A stretch of 64,000 nt of DNA from contig JAFAFA010000079.1 of assembly GCA_023423695.1 (NCBI GenBank), forward strand, positions 372,001 through 436,000, given 5' to 3'. Shown in pieces: positions 24,570 through 34,065 of the stretch. The translations under genes were made by a program, and so were the position numbers. Origin of the DNA: Pseudomonadota bacterium. GTDB lineage: Bacteria > Pseudomonadota > Alphaproteobacteria > Azospirillales > Azospirillaceae. The notes below the pieces were generated by a model. It did not search any database and had not been told where the DNA came from. It saw only the letters and a program-made list of their open reading frames with translations. Within the stretch, counting starts at the first letter, position 1; each line of letters starts with the position of its first letter.

Positions 24570-26138
24570 ATGTCCAGCGCCGCTTCCCTTTCCGCCGAAC
24601 GCGTCCTCATTCTCGATTTCGGGTCGCAGGTCACCCAGCTCATCGCCCGCCGCGTGCGCGAGAGCGGTGTCTATTGCGAAATCCACCCCTTCGGCATGAG
24701 CGACGAGCGCATCCGCGAGTACGACCCGAAGGCGATCATCCTGTCCGGCAGCCCGGCCTCCGTCACCGAGGCGAACGGCCCGCGCGCGCCGCAGGCGGTG
24801 TTCGACCTGAAGGTCCCGGTGCTCGGCATCTGCTATGGCCAGCAGACCATGTGCCACCAGCTGGGCGGCACCGTCTCCGGCTCCGACCACCGCGAGTTCG
24901 GCCGCGCCTTCATCGAGATCAAGGAGCCCTGCGCCCTGTTCGACGGCCTGTGGGAGATCGGGTCGAAGGAACAGGTGTGGATGAGCCATGGCGACCGCGT
25001 CACCGCGCTGCCCGACGGCTTCCGTGCCGTGGCGGTCAGCGACGGCGCGCCCTTCGCCGCCATCGCCGACGACCAGCGCCGCATGTACGGCGTGCAGTTC
25101 CACCCTGAGGTGGTCCACACCCCGCACGGCGCCCAGTTGCTGGCGAACTTCGTGCACCGCGTCGCCGGCATCAAGGGCGACTGGACGATGGCCGCCTTCA
25201 AGCAGCAGGCGATCGAAAAGATCCGCGCCCAGGTCGGCACCGGCAAGGTGATCTGCGGCCTGTCGGGCGGCGTCGATTCGTCGGTCGCGGCCGTGCTGAT
25301 CCACGAGGCCATCGGCGACCAGCTGACCTGCATCTTCGTCGACACCGGGTTGATGCGCGCCGGCGAGTCGGAAGAGGTCGTGCGGCTGTTCCGCGATCAC
25401 TACAACATCCCGCTGGTCCACCGCGAGGCGTCCGACCTGTTCCTGGGCAAGCTGGCCGGCGTCACCGACCCCGAGCAGAAGCGCAAGATCATCGGCGGCC
25501 TGTTCATCGACGTCTTCGACGAGGAGAGCGCCAAGGTCGGCGGTGCGGAGTTCCTGGCCCAGGGCACCCTCTACCCCGACGTGATCGAGAGCGTGTCCTT
25601 CACCGGCGGCCCGTCGGTCACCATCAAGTCGCACCACAATGTCGGCGGCCTACCGGAGCGGATGAAGCTGAAGCTGGTCGAGCCGTTGCGCGAGCTGTTC
25701 AAGGACGAGGTCCGCGCCCTGGGCCGCGAACTCGGCCTGCCGCCTGCCTTCATCGGCCGCCATCCCTTCCCCGGCCCGGGCCTCGCCATCCGCGTCCCCG
25801 GCGAGATCACCCCGGAGAAGCTGGAAATCCTGCGCAAGGCCGACACGGTCTATCTGGAGGAAATTCGCAACGCCGGCCTCTACGACGCGATCTGGCAGGC
25901 CTTCGCGGTTCTGCTGCCGGTCCGCACCGTCGGCGTGATGGGCGACGGCCGCACCTACGACCATGTGCTGGCTCTGCGCGCCGTGACCTCCACCGACGGC
26001 ATGACCGCCGATTGGTACCCGTTCTCCCACGACTTCCTGGCGCGCGTGTCGAACCGTATCGTCAACGAAGTCCGCGGCGTCAACCGCGTGGTCTACGACA
26101 TCACGTCGAAGCCGCCCGGCACGATCGAATGGGAATAA
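24570..26138 (+). CDS. guaA: GMP synthase (glutamine-hydrolysing)
   Basis: 522 residues. The glutaminase domain has LGICYGQQ (nucleophile Cys88) and FHPEV; the ATP-pyrophosphatase domain has GLSGGVDSS; the dimerisation domain has RHPFPGPGLAIR and ends SKPPGTIEWE as in all GuaA. It converts XMP to GMP. Normal length and no gaps. A hairpin 20 bases after the stop (26160-26185) probably ends the transcript. Confidence 0.98.
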   Translation: MSSAASLSAERVLILDFGSQVTQLIARRVRESGVYCEIHPFGMSDERIREYDPKAIILSGSPASVTEANGPRAPQAVFDLKVPVLGICYGQQTMCHQLGGTVSGSDHREFGRAFIEIKEPCALFDGLWEIGSKEQVWMSHGDRVTALPDGFRAVAVSDGAPFAAIADDQRRMYGVQFHPEVVHTPHGAQLLANFVHRVAGIKGDWTMAAFKQQAIEKIRAQVGTGKVICGLSGGVDSSVAAVLIHEAIGDQLTCIFVDTGLMRAGESEEVVRLFRDHYNIPLVHREASDLFLGKLAGVTDPEQKRKIIGGLFIDVFDEESAKVGGAEFLAQGTLYPDVIESVSFTGGPSVTIKSHHNVGGLPERMKLKLVEPLRELFKDEVRALGRELGLPPAFIGRHPFPGPGLAIRVPGEITPEKLEILRKADTVYLEEIRNAGLYDAIWQAFAVLLPVRTVGVMGDGRTYDHVLALRAVTSTDGMTADWYPFSHDFLARVSNRIVNEVRGVNRVVYDITSKPPGTIEWE

Positions 26139-26159
26139 TACGGGTAAGGCACTGACACC

Positions 26160-26185
26160 GGCCCGGCGGATCCACCCGCCGGGCC
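26160..26185 (+). terminator. guaA terminator-like hairpin
   Basis: Perfect 10-base GC-only stem GGCCCGGCGG / CCGCCGGGCC with loop ATCCAC, 22 bases after the guaA stop. No T-run follows. Confidence 0.6.
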
Positions 26186-26275
26186 GTCATGCTGTCCGGG
26201 CGGTACCGCGGGTCGGCCGGTACCGTATTCACCCGCCGAGCCGCTGCTTCGGTGCGCATGTCCAAGGAGCGCCAG

Positions 26276-27835
26276 ATGGAAGAGTCCGGTTCACGTACCG
26301 CCATCCTGAGCGAACTGATCGCCCGCCTGCGAGGGCCGGCCGGAACCGGAGAAGCGCTTAAGGAGATTTCCGAAACCTGCGAATGCGCGCGCGCCGCAGG
26401 CCTCGGCAGCGATGGCGAGGCGATGGCGGCACTCGACCGTGCGACGGCCGATCTGGACCCCATCCTCCGGGAATCGGCGCTGGCCTATGTTTCGGGCGAT
26501 CTGCGCCGATACCTGCGCATTTTCGATATGCTGGACAATGTGCTCGATCTGGCGCCGTTGGACGGCATCAACCAGATCTACTGGAGCATGCAGCGCCAGC
26601 TGTTCCTGATGCGCATGGACATGACGTCGGTCCCGGACTTCGTGGCCGGGAGGGTGTTGCCGTTCTACGAGCGCTTCCTGACGCAGATTTCCCTTCGGCT
26701 GGGACTGGCACCGGCAGCGAGACCGGCGGGTAGGCCGGCGACCGGCCGGGTCGTCATGGTCACCAACCAGTTCCTGTCCGATCAGCACCAGCCCTCGCGC
26801 GACCTGCTGACCCAGGCGGTCAGGCTGCAGCGGGACCTGGGCCGGACGGTCCTGGCGCTGAACACCAACATGATGCCGGACCGCTATTACAGCCCCTTCA
26901 TCCCGCCCTTCGCCGCCGCGGTGGAAGAGAGTCTGTCCGGCGACCGGACGATCCGGTTCGGCAACGACACCGTCCGTCTCCTGTCCTCCACCGCGCCCGG
27001 CATCACCGCCGAGAAGCTCAACGGCTTTTTCTCCGCGGTGGAGGAGTTCGACCCCGATCTGGTGATCGCCTTCGGGGGATCGGTCATCGTCGCCGATCTG
27101 CTGGCCTCCGCACGGCCGCTGCTGTGCATTCCGACAACCTCCGGGCAGACCATCTCGCTCGCCGACATCGTTCTTGATTACGGCGGCAGGGCGGCTCCTC
27201 CGGGCGAGGGGCGGCTGTCCCGCTCCTGGCGGCCATTCCGGCTGGGAATGGCACTGCGGCAGGACGACGGTGCGGCCACACGGACCGAATTCGGTGTGCC
27301 GGACGACGCCTTCCTGTTTGTGGTAGTCGGCAACCGGCTGGACGTGGAGGTGGATGCCGCGTTCGTCGCGCTGCTGGAACGGGTGCTGGATGCGGTCCCG
27401 AGGGGCGAGGTTCTGTTCGCCGGAACCGTTGACGGGCTGCCAGGCCGTCTCGCCTCTTCCCGGCACGCGGCACGGCTCCGCTGCCTCGGCCATGTCGAGC
27501 GCATCGGCGCGCTCCTTCCTCTATGCGATCTTTTCCTCAATCCCCGCCGCACCGGCGGCGGCGGCAGTGCGGCCCAAGCGCTGGCATCCGGCCTGCCGAT
27601 CCTGGCCTTCGAGGGCGGCGACGTGGCGAGCATTGCCGGGCCGGGGTTCCTCGTCGGCAACGGCGACGCCTTCGTCGGACGGGCGGTTGCGCTGGCCGAC
27701 GACCCTGCCCTGCTGTCCAGAAGCCGCGAAGAGTCGCGCAGCCGCTTCGCATCGGTCAGGCGGGAGGAATCCGACCCGAACCAACTCCCCGTCTACATGG
27801 ACGAGGTGATCGACCTGTACCGGCTGAGGACTTGA
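26276..27835 (+). CDS. GT-B-type glycosyltransferase-like protein
   Basis: 519 residues from ATG 26276, preceded by AAGGAG at 6 bases; upstream in-frame ATG codons have no ribosome site. The N-terminal 160 residues are helical. From about residue 160 two Rossmann-like halves are seen: VVMVTNQFLSDQHQPSRDLL and DPDLVIAFGGSVIVADLL, then FLFVVVGNRLDVEVD, a donor-binding-like FLNPRRTGGGGSAAQALASGLPILAF, matching the GT4/GT41-like C-domain. No signal or membrane segment. Sugar donor and acceptor are unknown. Follows guaA but is separated by a hairpin. Confidence 0.75.
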   Translation: MEESGSRTAILSELIARLRGPAGTGEALKEISETCECARAAGLGSDGEAMAALDRATADLDPILRESALAYVSGDLRRYLRIFDMLDNVLDLAPLDGINQIYWSMQRQLFLMRMDMTSVPDFVAGRVLPFYERFLTQISLRLGLAPAARPAGRPATGRVVMVTNQFLSDQHQPSRDLLTQAVRLQRDLGRTVLALNTNMMPDRYYSPFIPPFAAAVEESLSGDRTIRFGNDTVRLLSSTAPGITAEKLNGFFSAVEEFDPDLVIAFGGSVIVADLLASARPLLCIPTTSGQTISLADIVLDYGGRAAPPGEGRLSRSWRPFRLGMALRQDDGAATRTEFGVPDDAFLFVVVGNRLDVEVDAAFVALLERVLDAVPRGEVLFAGTVDGLPGRLASSRHAARLRCLGHVERIGALLPLCDLFLNPRRTGGGGSAAQALASGLPILAFEGGDVASIAGPGFLVGNGDAFVGRAVALADDPALLSRSREESRSRFASVRREESDPNQLPVYMDEVIDLYRLRT

Positions 27836-27885
27836 TCGCCTTCACCGCGACGCGGGGAACTTGCAACCCAACCTTTTCGCCCGCC

Positions 27886-28116
27886 TCAGAACAGCGGTTC
27901 TGCGGCCTGTGACCGGGTGCCCGGCTTCGTGCCGCGCCGCCTGCCGCGGGCGGGCTTGGGGCTGGCCGGAAGCAGCCCTTCCCTCTGCGCGCACAGGTCG
28001 TGCCAGACATGTCCCGGCCGCTCCGGCGTCCAGTACATGGGCTCGCCAAGCAGAACCTCGTCGCCGCAGCAGGTGCAGGGCGGATATGGGCTGGATGTGT
28101 GTTCGGACCGGTCCAT
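27886..28116 (-). CDS. Small Cys-rich putative zinc-ribbon protein
   Basis: 76 residues from ATG 28116 (no strong ribosome site; the frame is open up to a TTG at 28176). PCTCCGDEVLLGEPMYW followed by GHVWHDLC provides C-x-C-C ... H-x3-C, likely a single metal site. The tail is basic (RGRRRGTKPGTRS), which suggests RNA or DNA contact. It is convergent with the glycosyltransferase. I know no function. An FNR-like sequence lies 35 bases upstream. Reality of the gene is moderately supported. Confidence 0.5.
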   Translation of the reverse strand: MDRSEHTSSPYPPCTCCGDEVLLGEPMYWTPERPGHVWHDLCAQREGLLPASPKPARGRRRGTKPGTRSQAAEPLF

Positions 28117-28150
28117 CACATCGTTATGCCAATGACGAGCGGACCCGTAA

Positions 28151-28164
28151 GTGATGCGGATCAA
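28151..28164 (-). promoter_or_regulatory. FNR-like box
   Basis: On the minus strand TTGAT-CCGC-ATCAC, nine of ten positions of TTGAT-N4-ATCAA. It is 35 bases before the start of the small Cys-rich gene. Chance occurrence is possible. Confidence 0.3.
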
Positions 28165-28181
28165 ATCCGACCGCAAGAGGG

Positions 28182-28247
28182 CAAAAAAATGTTCCGCTCA
28201 AGGTTGAGGGCGGACTCGCAGTCACGGCCCGCCCTCTCCCGACCTTG
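28182..28247 (-). terminator. Terminator of the transglycosylase gene
   Basis: Read on the minus strand, an interrupted stem (CAAGGT..GAGGGCGG with CCGCCCTC..ACCTTG) is followed by AACATTTTTTTGCCC. It lies about 40-100 bases past the transglycosylase stop. A further small hairpin GGGCGAG-GCTG-CTCGCCC sits at 28248-28266. Confidence 0.65.
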
Positions 28248-28287
28248 GGGCGAGGCTGCTCGCCCGCCCTTGCGACATATGTTCCCG

Positions 28288-29346
28288 TTACTGCGCGTCC
28301 GCCAGCGCCACGCAGGCGCGGTCGCGGCCGGCGAGGCTGCCGCAACCGTCGGCGCGCTGCGATACGAAGCGCATCACCACGCGCTCGCCCTTGCCGACCG
28401 ACTGCGGAGGCAGCAGGGCCTCGGCGACCTGGGTGGTGAATTGCGGACTGACCCGGTGCGTCGAGGAAGCCTGCCGCGGCTCGGGGCTGGCAACCTGGAC
28501 CGGCATGGCCGGTGCGGCGGCCGGTTGCGGCAGCGAGGCAACGACGACCGGCGCAGGTGCTGCCACCGGCTCGACCGTCCTCTGTTCCGCCGGACGCGGC
28601 TCCATCCGGCGCGGCTCGACCGCGCGGGACGGCGGTGCTTCGGCGGAAGCGACCACGACCGAGGCCGGTTCGGACAATTGCGGAGCCGGGGACGCCGGCT
28701 GGCCGCCGCGCGGCTTCGGCGCGTCGTCCGGCACCACCGCGATCTCGATGGCCCCGGCGCCGGCCGCCAGCGACGGCTCGCGAGGGGCGGAGCCGCGCAG
28801 CACCGGAGTCAGCGCGGCCAGATACAGCTTGGTCTCGCGCGGCAGGCGCTGCTTGCCGGCCAGATGCTGGGCATAGCAGCCCGGTCCGCAATTGTAGGCG
28901 GCCAGGAATCCCGGCGCGCCGAACAGGTCGTACATCTCGCGCAGATAGGCGGTTCCGGCCATGATGTTGTCGCGTGGATCGGACGGATCGGAACCGAGCC
29001 CGTATTGCGCCCGCATCAGCTCATAGGTGCCGGGCATCACCTGCATCAGGCCGATGGCCCCGGCGGAGCTGGTCAGAACCTTGCCGTTGCGGTTGGTGGC
29101 GCGGCCGTTGCTCTCCCGCATCATCACGGCGCGGATCCACTTCTCCGGCATATCGTAGCGCTGGGAGGCCTCGCGTATCAGCGGGACCCAGCGAGACAGC
29201 GGATCGTTAGGGTCGGGGACGTAGGCAGCTTCGACAGGGGGTGCCGTCTGCACCTGCGGCGCTTCGGTGGCACAGCCGGCCAAGCCGAGCGCGAGGCACA
29301 GCATAGCTCCGGCGGCGTGGATCGTCGCGAGGTTCCGTTTGACCAC
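28288..29346 (-). CDS. Lytic transglycosylase lipoprotein (SLT domain)
   Basis: 352 residues from a GTG at 29346, which gives a clean lipoprotein signal MVKRNLATIHAAG...LGLAGC (lipobox LAGC); an upstream TTG is less likely. The SLT fold is clear: the catalytic Glu in MMRESNG, GAIGLMQVMPGTY, and GFLAAYNCGPG, at about residues 70-185. It cleaves peptidoglycan glycan chains to 1,6-anhydro products at the outer membrane's inner face. The C-terminal 150 residues are low-complexity Pro/Ala/Glu followed by a basic tail with Cys. Divergent from the RND pair. Confidence 0.88.
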   Translation of the reverse strand: MVKRNLATIHAAGAMLCLALGLAGCATEAPQVQTAPPVEAAYVPDPNDPLSRWVPLIREASQRYDMPEKWIRAVMMRESNGRATNRNGKVLTSSAGAIGLMQVMPGTYELMRAQYGLGSDPSDPRDNIMAGTAYLREMYDLFGAPGFLAAYNCGPGCYAQHLAGKQRLPRETKLYLAALTPVLRGSAPREPSLAAGAGAIEIAVVPDDAPKPRGGQPASPAPQLSEPASVVVASAEAPPSRAVEPRRMEPRPAEQRTVEPVAAPAPVVVASLPQPAAAPAMPVQVASPEPRQASSTHRVSPQFTTQVAEALLPPQSVGKGERVVMRFVSQRADGCGSLAGRDRACVALADAQ

Positions 29347-29691
29347 GAGGGGATTTCCGTGCTGTTGGCGCGGGCGGGACAAAAGATGGATCGCTTTTCA
29401 ATGTATAGCCCACGCCTGTCAAGCGACAACGCGACCGTTTTCCGAATCCTGTCCCGAAGATGCCCCAAAAAAGCCCTATTGAACCCTTGTTCTCAGGTGG
29501 GCAATTAGGATTTTCGGCAAATGTCTGTATGCCTATGTTCGCTGTCCCTTCGAGCATGACAGTCCCGTCACAAGCCGCGACAATGGGAACCTTGACGGAA
29601 CATCGGCGCCACCCTTAATGGAGGGCGACGGCCGCACCTCCGACGGTGCCGACTCTGAAGACCGCGCAGGCCCGGCCGAACTGGAACACGC
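29347..29691. other. Divergent gap between transglycosylase and RND operon
   Basis: About 345 bases, no credible gene. It carries the RND promoter (29592-29620) and, on the minus strand, a TTGACA at 29422-29417 whose matching -10 is not at normal spacing. Confidence 0.4.
29592..29620 (+). promoter_or_regulatory. Candidate promoter of the RND efflux operon
   Basis: TTGACG (29592-29597), 17-base spacer, TTAATG (29615-29620). It is 70 bases before the adaptor start. A plausible sigma-70 promoter. Confidence 0.5.
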
Positions 29692-30918
29692 ATGATGACC
29701 GCCCCCCAACGGATCGTTCCCCCGGCCTCTCAGCCGCTCCAGCCGCACCGCCCTCCACCCCAAGACGACGCCCCTCCCCCGCCCCGTCCGCGGCGCTTGC
29801 GCTGGCTCGGCTGGCTTGTCGTCCTGCTGGCGGTGATCGGCGCGGTGGCTTTGTGGAGGACCCAGGGTCCGGCGGCGACATCCGCCGCCCTGCCGGTGCC
29901 CGCCGGCGAACGCCCGGTCGAACTTTCGGCGCTGGAGGTGACGGCCGTCGCCCCGCGTGCGCTGACCGAAAGTGTCCGCCTCAGCGGCTCCGTCTCTCCG
30001 ATGGAACAGTCGGCGGTCAAGGCGGAGGTGGCGGCCCGGCTGGCCGAGGTGCCGGTGCGGGAGGGGCAGGCCGTCCGACGCGGTGAGGTGCTGGCCCGCT
30101 TCGAGACGGTCGAACTCGCCGCCCGCCTGAACGAGAAGCAGGCCAATCTGGAGGGCGCCCGCGCCCAACTGGTCCTGGCCGAGAAGACGCTGGCTAAGAA
30201 CCGCACGCTGAACCGCAACAACATCGTTTCCGACACCAGCCTGGATCAGGCCGAAAGCAGCTTCGGCTTCCAGCGGGCGCAGGTGGACGCGCTGGCCGCA
30301 CAGGTGGAACTGGCGCGGAAGGCCCTGCGCGACGCGGTGGTGGTCAGCCCGATCGACGGAATGGTCGCCGCCCGCTCGGTCAATCCAGGCGAAAATCTGG
30401 CGGTGAATGCCGCCATGTTCACCATCGTCGACCTGTCGCGGGTGGAGGTGGAGGCAACCGTTCCGGCGGAACAGGTGGCGCGGCTCGCCGTCGGCCAGAA
30501 CGCCCGGCTGCGGGTGGAGGGGTTTGGCGAGCGTGAGTTCGCCGGCCGTGTCGCCCGCATCAACCCGATGGCGCGGGTGGGATCGCGCGCCATTCCAGTC
30601 TATGTGACGGTCGACAACAGGGACGGTGCGCTCCGCGGCGGCATGTTCGCCAGCGGCGAGGTTCTGGTGGCGGAGGCATCAGGCGCCATCGCCGTGCCGC
30701 CCGTGGCCATCCGCCATGACGACCAGGGAGATTTCGTTCTGGTGATCGCCGACGGCCGCACCGTGCGCCGCCCGGTCACGCGGGTGGCCCAATGGGCGCG
30801 CGGCGATCTGGTGCAGGTGGAGGGGCTGGCGCCGGGCGACCGGGTCGTCACCGGCAACCTGCCCGGCCTGACCCCCGGCCGTGCCGTCGCGCTCGCCGGC
30901 ACGGCCACCGGCACCTGA
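29692..30918 (+). CDS. RND efflux periplasmic adaptor (MFP)
   Basis: 408 residues. A Pro-rich cytoplasmic start and one membrane helix (WLGWLVVLLAVIGAVAL, about residues 43-60) anchor it. Then come the adaptor modules: lipoyl half (EVPVREGQAVRRGEVLARF), a short alpha-hairpin (NEKQANLEGARAQLVLAEKTL), second lipoyl half (SPIDGMVAARSVNPGENL), beta-barrel and membrane-proximal domain (GDRVVTGNLPGL). It couples the inner-membrane pump encoded 15 bases downstream to an outer-membrane channel. No outer-membrane factor gene is present here. Confidence 0.93.
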   Translation: MMTAPQRIVPPASQPLQPHRPPPQDDAPPPPRPRRLRWLGWLVVLLAVIGAVALWRTQGPAATSAALPVPAGERPVELSALEVTAVAPRALTESVRLSGSVSPMEQSAVKAEVAARLAEVPVREGQAVRRGEVLARFETVELAARLNEKQANLEGARAQLVLAEKTLAKNRTLNRNNIVSDTSLDQAESSFGFQRAQVDALAAQVELARKALRDAVVVSPIDGMVAARSVNPGENLAVNAAMFTIVDLSRVEVEATVPAEQVARLAVGQNARLRVEGFGEREFAGRVARINPMARVGSRAIPVYVTVDNRDGALRGGMFASGEVLVAEASGAIAVPPVAIRHDDQGDFVLVIADGRTVRRPVTRVAQWARGDLVQVEGLAPGDRVVTGNLPGLTPGRAVALAGTATGT

Positions 30919-30933
30919 GGACCGGACAGCCAC

Positions 30934-33900
30934 ATGCCGATCACCCGCATCAGCGTCGACAACCCGGTCTTCGCCACCATGATGATGGTGGCGCTGATGG
31001 TGCTCGGCCTCTTCTCCTACAACCGGCTGGGCGTCGATCTGTTTCCCGACGTGGATTTCCCGGTTGTGGTGGTCAGCACCAGCTATCCCGGCGCCAGCCC
31101 GGAGACGGTGGAGACCGACATCACCCGCCCGGTCGAGGATGCGATCAACACCATCGCCGGCATCAAGACGCTGACTTCGCGCTCCTACGAAGGCCAGTCG
31201 GTGGTGATCGCCGAGTTCGACCTGAAGACCTCCTCGGTCCAGGCGCTGCAGGACGTGCGCGAGAAGGTCTCTGCCATCCGCGCCACCTTCCGCGACGAGG
31301 TGAAGGACCCGCAGATCACCCGCTTCAACCCGGATGACCAGCCGATCCTGTCCATCGCGGTGACGTCGGACCTGCGCAGTCTGCGCGACCTGACCACGCT
31401 GACCGACCAGATCATCCTGAAGCGGCTGCAGAATGTCCGCGGCGTCGGCAAGGCCACCATCGCCGGCGGGGTGAAGCGCCAGATCCTTGTCCGCCTGAAA
31501 CCGGAAAAGCTGGAAGCCCTGAATGTCGGTGTCGACGAGGTGATCGCCACCGTCACCGGCGAGAACCAGGACGTCCCTGCCGGCACCGTCACCGGCCAGG
31601 GACGGGAGCGCGTGGTCCAGGTGGAAGGGCGCGTGCGCAACCCGCGCGACCTGCTGGACCTGATCGTCGCGCGCCGCGGCGACAGCCCCGTTCGCCTCGG
31701 TCAGGTCGCCGAGGTGATCGACGGGCAGGAGGAGCAGGACTCCGCCGCCATGCTGAACGGCAACCCGGCGCTGGCGGTCGATGTGGTGAAGGTCCAGGGA
31801 GCCAACACGGTGGAGGTCGCGCGCGGTTTGCAGGCGGCGCTCCAGGATCTGCGCACCAACGGCTCGCTGCCGCCCGACGTGACGCTGGCGGTGGTGCGCG
31901 ACAGCTCCCGCGGGATCACCAACTCGCTGAGCAACGTGCAGAAGACCCTGGTCGAGGGCGGCATCCTGACCATCCTGATCGTCATGGTGTTCCTCGGGTC
32001 CTGGCGCAGCACGGTCATCACCGCGCTGACCCTGCCGGTCGCCGTGCTGGGCACCTTCGGCATGCTGGCGGCCATGGGGTTCACGCTGAACATGATGACG
32101 CTGATGGCGCTGTCGCTCGCCATCGGCATCCTGATCGACGACGCCATCGTGGTGCGCGAGAACATCATGCGCCATCTCGCCCGCGGCCAGGGCCACCGGC
32201 AGGCCGCGCTCGACGGCACGGCGGAGATCGGGCTGGCGGTGCTGGCGACCACGCTGACCATCGTCGCGGTGTTCCTGCCGGTCGCCTTCATGGGCGGCAT
32301 CATCGGCCGCTTCTTCCTGCAATTCGGCATCACCGTCTCGGCGGCGGTGCTGATCTCGCTGTTCGTGTCCTTCACGCTCGACCCGATGCTGTCCAGCGTG
32401 TGGTACGACCCGGCGGCGCACGGCCGCCATGGCCGCTCCATCTTCGGCCGCTTCGCGGAATGGTTCGAGCGCGGCTTCACCGCCGTTTCGCACGGCTACG
32501 GCCGGCTGCTCCGCTGGGGCCTCCGCCGCCGCTGGCTCGTGATGATCGCGGCGCTGGCGATCTTTTTCGGCAGCTTCCTGCTGGTGCCGCGGATCGGCGT
32601 GGAGTTCGTGCCCGCTGCCGACCTCGGCGAGCAGATCGTGGAGGTGGAGACGCCCGTCGGCTCCTCGCTCGCCACCACCACGGCCAAGACCAAACAGGTG
32701 GAGGCGGCGATCCGCGAGTTCCCGGAAATCGCCTACACCTACAGCACCGTCAACACCGGCGTGTCGATCGGCCACAACCGCGGCAGCATCTATCTGCGCT
32801 ACACCCCGATCGAGCAGCGCAAGCGGTCCCCCAACGATCTCGCCCCGCTGCTGCGCGAGCGCCTGTCGGCGATTCCCGGCGTCACCATCGGCATTGCCAT
32901 CCCCGGCGTCGGCGGCGTGCAGAAGCAGATCCAGGTGTCGGTGCAGGGCCGCGACATCGCCGAACTCGACCGGCTGTCCCAGAAGGTCATCGGCGCCATG
33001 CGCGCCATTCCCGGCTTCGTCGATGTCGACAGCACGCTGAAGGCGGCCAAGCCGACGCTGGCCGTGCGGTTGAAGCGCGACATCGCCAGCGATCTCGGCA
33101 TTGGCACCGCCAAGGTGGCCGACACGCTGCGCCCGCTGTTCGCCGGCGACACGGTGTCCAGTTGGAAGGCGCCGGACGGCGAGAGCTACGACGTGCTGGT
33201 CCGCCTGCCCGAAGGCGACCGTGCCGGCCGCGAAGACCTCGACCGCATCTATTTTGCCGGTGGGAATGACCCCGACCGCACGCCGCGCATGATCCCGCTG
33301 TCCCAGGTGGCGGAGGTGGTGACGACGCTCGGCGCCTCGCAGATCAACCGGCGCGACCTGCAGCGCGAGGTGAATGTCCAGGCCAACGTCCAGGGCCGCG
33401 CCGCCGGAGACGCCGGGCGGGAGCTGCAGGCGGCCTTGGCGAAGATCGAGCTGCCGCCAGGCTACCGCATCGTCTTCGGCGGCTCCACCAAGGACATCGC
33501 GGAGACCAGCAGCTACGCGGCGCAGGCGCTGGCGCTCGCCGTCATTCTGATCTACCTGATCCTGGCCTCGCAGTTCGGCAGCTTCCTGCAGCCGCTCGCC
33601 ATCATGGCCTCGCTGCCGCTGTCGCTGGTCGGCGTGTTCCTGGGGCTTCTGGTGGCGGGATCGACGCTGAACATCTTCAGCGCCATCGGCTTCATCATGC
33701 TGATGGGTCTGGTGACCAAGAACGCCATCCTGCTGGTCGATTTCGCCAACCAGGCGCGCAAGCGCGGCGCCAGCCTGCACGACGCGCTGGTGGAGGCCGG
33801 CATCATCCGTCTGCGCCCCATCGTGATGACCACCGCCGCGATGATCTTCGGCATGATTCCGCTGGCGCTCGGCATCGGCGAGGGCGCGCAGCAGCGGGCC

Positions 33901-34062
33901 CCCATGGCCCATGCGGTGATCGGCGGCCTCTTGTCCTCCACCATCCTGACGCTGCTGGTGGTGCCGGTGGCGCTGACCTATCTGGACGGCCTGTCGCGCC
34001 GGATGAAGCGCTGGTTCGCCCACACCGACCCCGACGCCGCCCAACGGAACCCGGCAGAGTGA
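30934..34062 (+). CDS. RND (HAE1/AcrB-type) efflux permease
   Basis: 1042 residues, standard length. Twelve membrane helices in two halves, with the proton relay Asp402-Asp403 in GILIDDAIVVREN (helix 4) and Lys929 in LVTKNAILLVDF (helix 10). The large periplasmic loops contain the pore and docking domains. It expels hydrophobic compounds, using proton flow. FFLQFGITVSAAVLISLFVSFTLDPML is the typical HAE1 segment. Substrate cannot be inferred; there is no regulator gene beside it. Confidence 0.95.
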   Translation: MPITRISVDNPVFATMMMVALMVLGLFSYNRLGVDLFPDVDFPVVVVSTSYPGASPETVETDITRPVEDAINTIAGIKTLTSRSYEGQSVVIAEFDLKTSSVQALQDVREKVSAIRATFRDEVKDPQITRFNPDDQPILSIAVTSDLRSLRDLTTLTDQIILKRLQNVRGVGKATIAGGVKRQILVRLKPEKLEALNVGVDEVIATVTGENQDVPAGTVTGQGRERVVQVEGRVRNPRDLLDLIVARRGDSPVRLGQVAEVIDGQEEQDSAAMLNGNPALAVDVVKVQGANTVEVARGLQAALQDLRTNGSLPPDVTLAVVRDSSRGITNSLSNVQKTLVEGGILTILIVMVFLGSWRSTVITALTLPVAVLGTFGMLAAMGFTLNMMTLMALSLAIGILIDDAIVVRENIMRHLARGQGHRQAALDGTAEIGLAVLATTLTIVAVFLPVAFMGGIIGRFFLQFGITVSAAVLISLFVSFTLDPMLSSVWYDPAAHGRHGRSIFGRFAEWFERGFTAVSHGYGRLLRWGLRRRWLVMIAALAIFFGSFLLVPRIGVEFVPAADLGEQIVEVETPVGSSLATTTAKTKQVEAAIREFPEIAYTYSTVNTGVSIGHNRGSIYLRYTPIEQRKRSPNDLAPLLRERLSAIPGVTIGIAIPGVGGVQKQIQVSVQGRDIAELDRLSQKVIGAMRAIPGFVDVDSTLKAAKPTLAVRLKRDIASDLGIGTAKVADTLRPLFAGDTVSSWKAPDGESYDVLVRLPEGDRAGREDLDRIYFAGGNDPDRTPRMIPLSQVAEVVTTLGASQINRRDLQREVNVQANVQGRAAGDAGRELQAALAKIELPPGYRIVFGGSTKDIAETSSYAAQALALAVILIYLILASQFGSFLQPLAIMASLPLSLVGVFLGLLVAGSTLNIFSAIGFIMLMGLVTKNAILLVDFANQARKRGASLHDALVEAGIIRLRPIVMTTAAMIFGMIPLALGIGEGAQQRAPMAHAVIGGLLSSTILTLLVVPVALTYLDGLSRRMKRWFAHTDPDAAQRNPAE

Positions 34063-34065
34063 GAG

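Noticed and set aside
29417..29422. TTGACA on the minus strand as transglycosylase promoter
   Set aside because: The nearest -10-like sequence is only 9 bases away.
30679..34044. 1121-codon minus-strand frame opposite the RND permease
   Set aside because: His/Gln/Arg-rich shadow; the permease has all family motifs.
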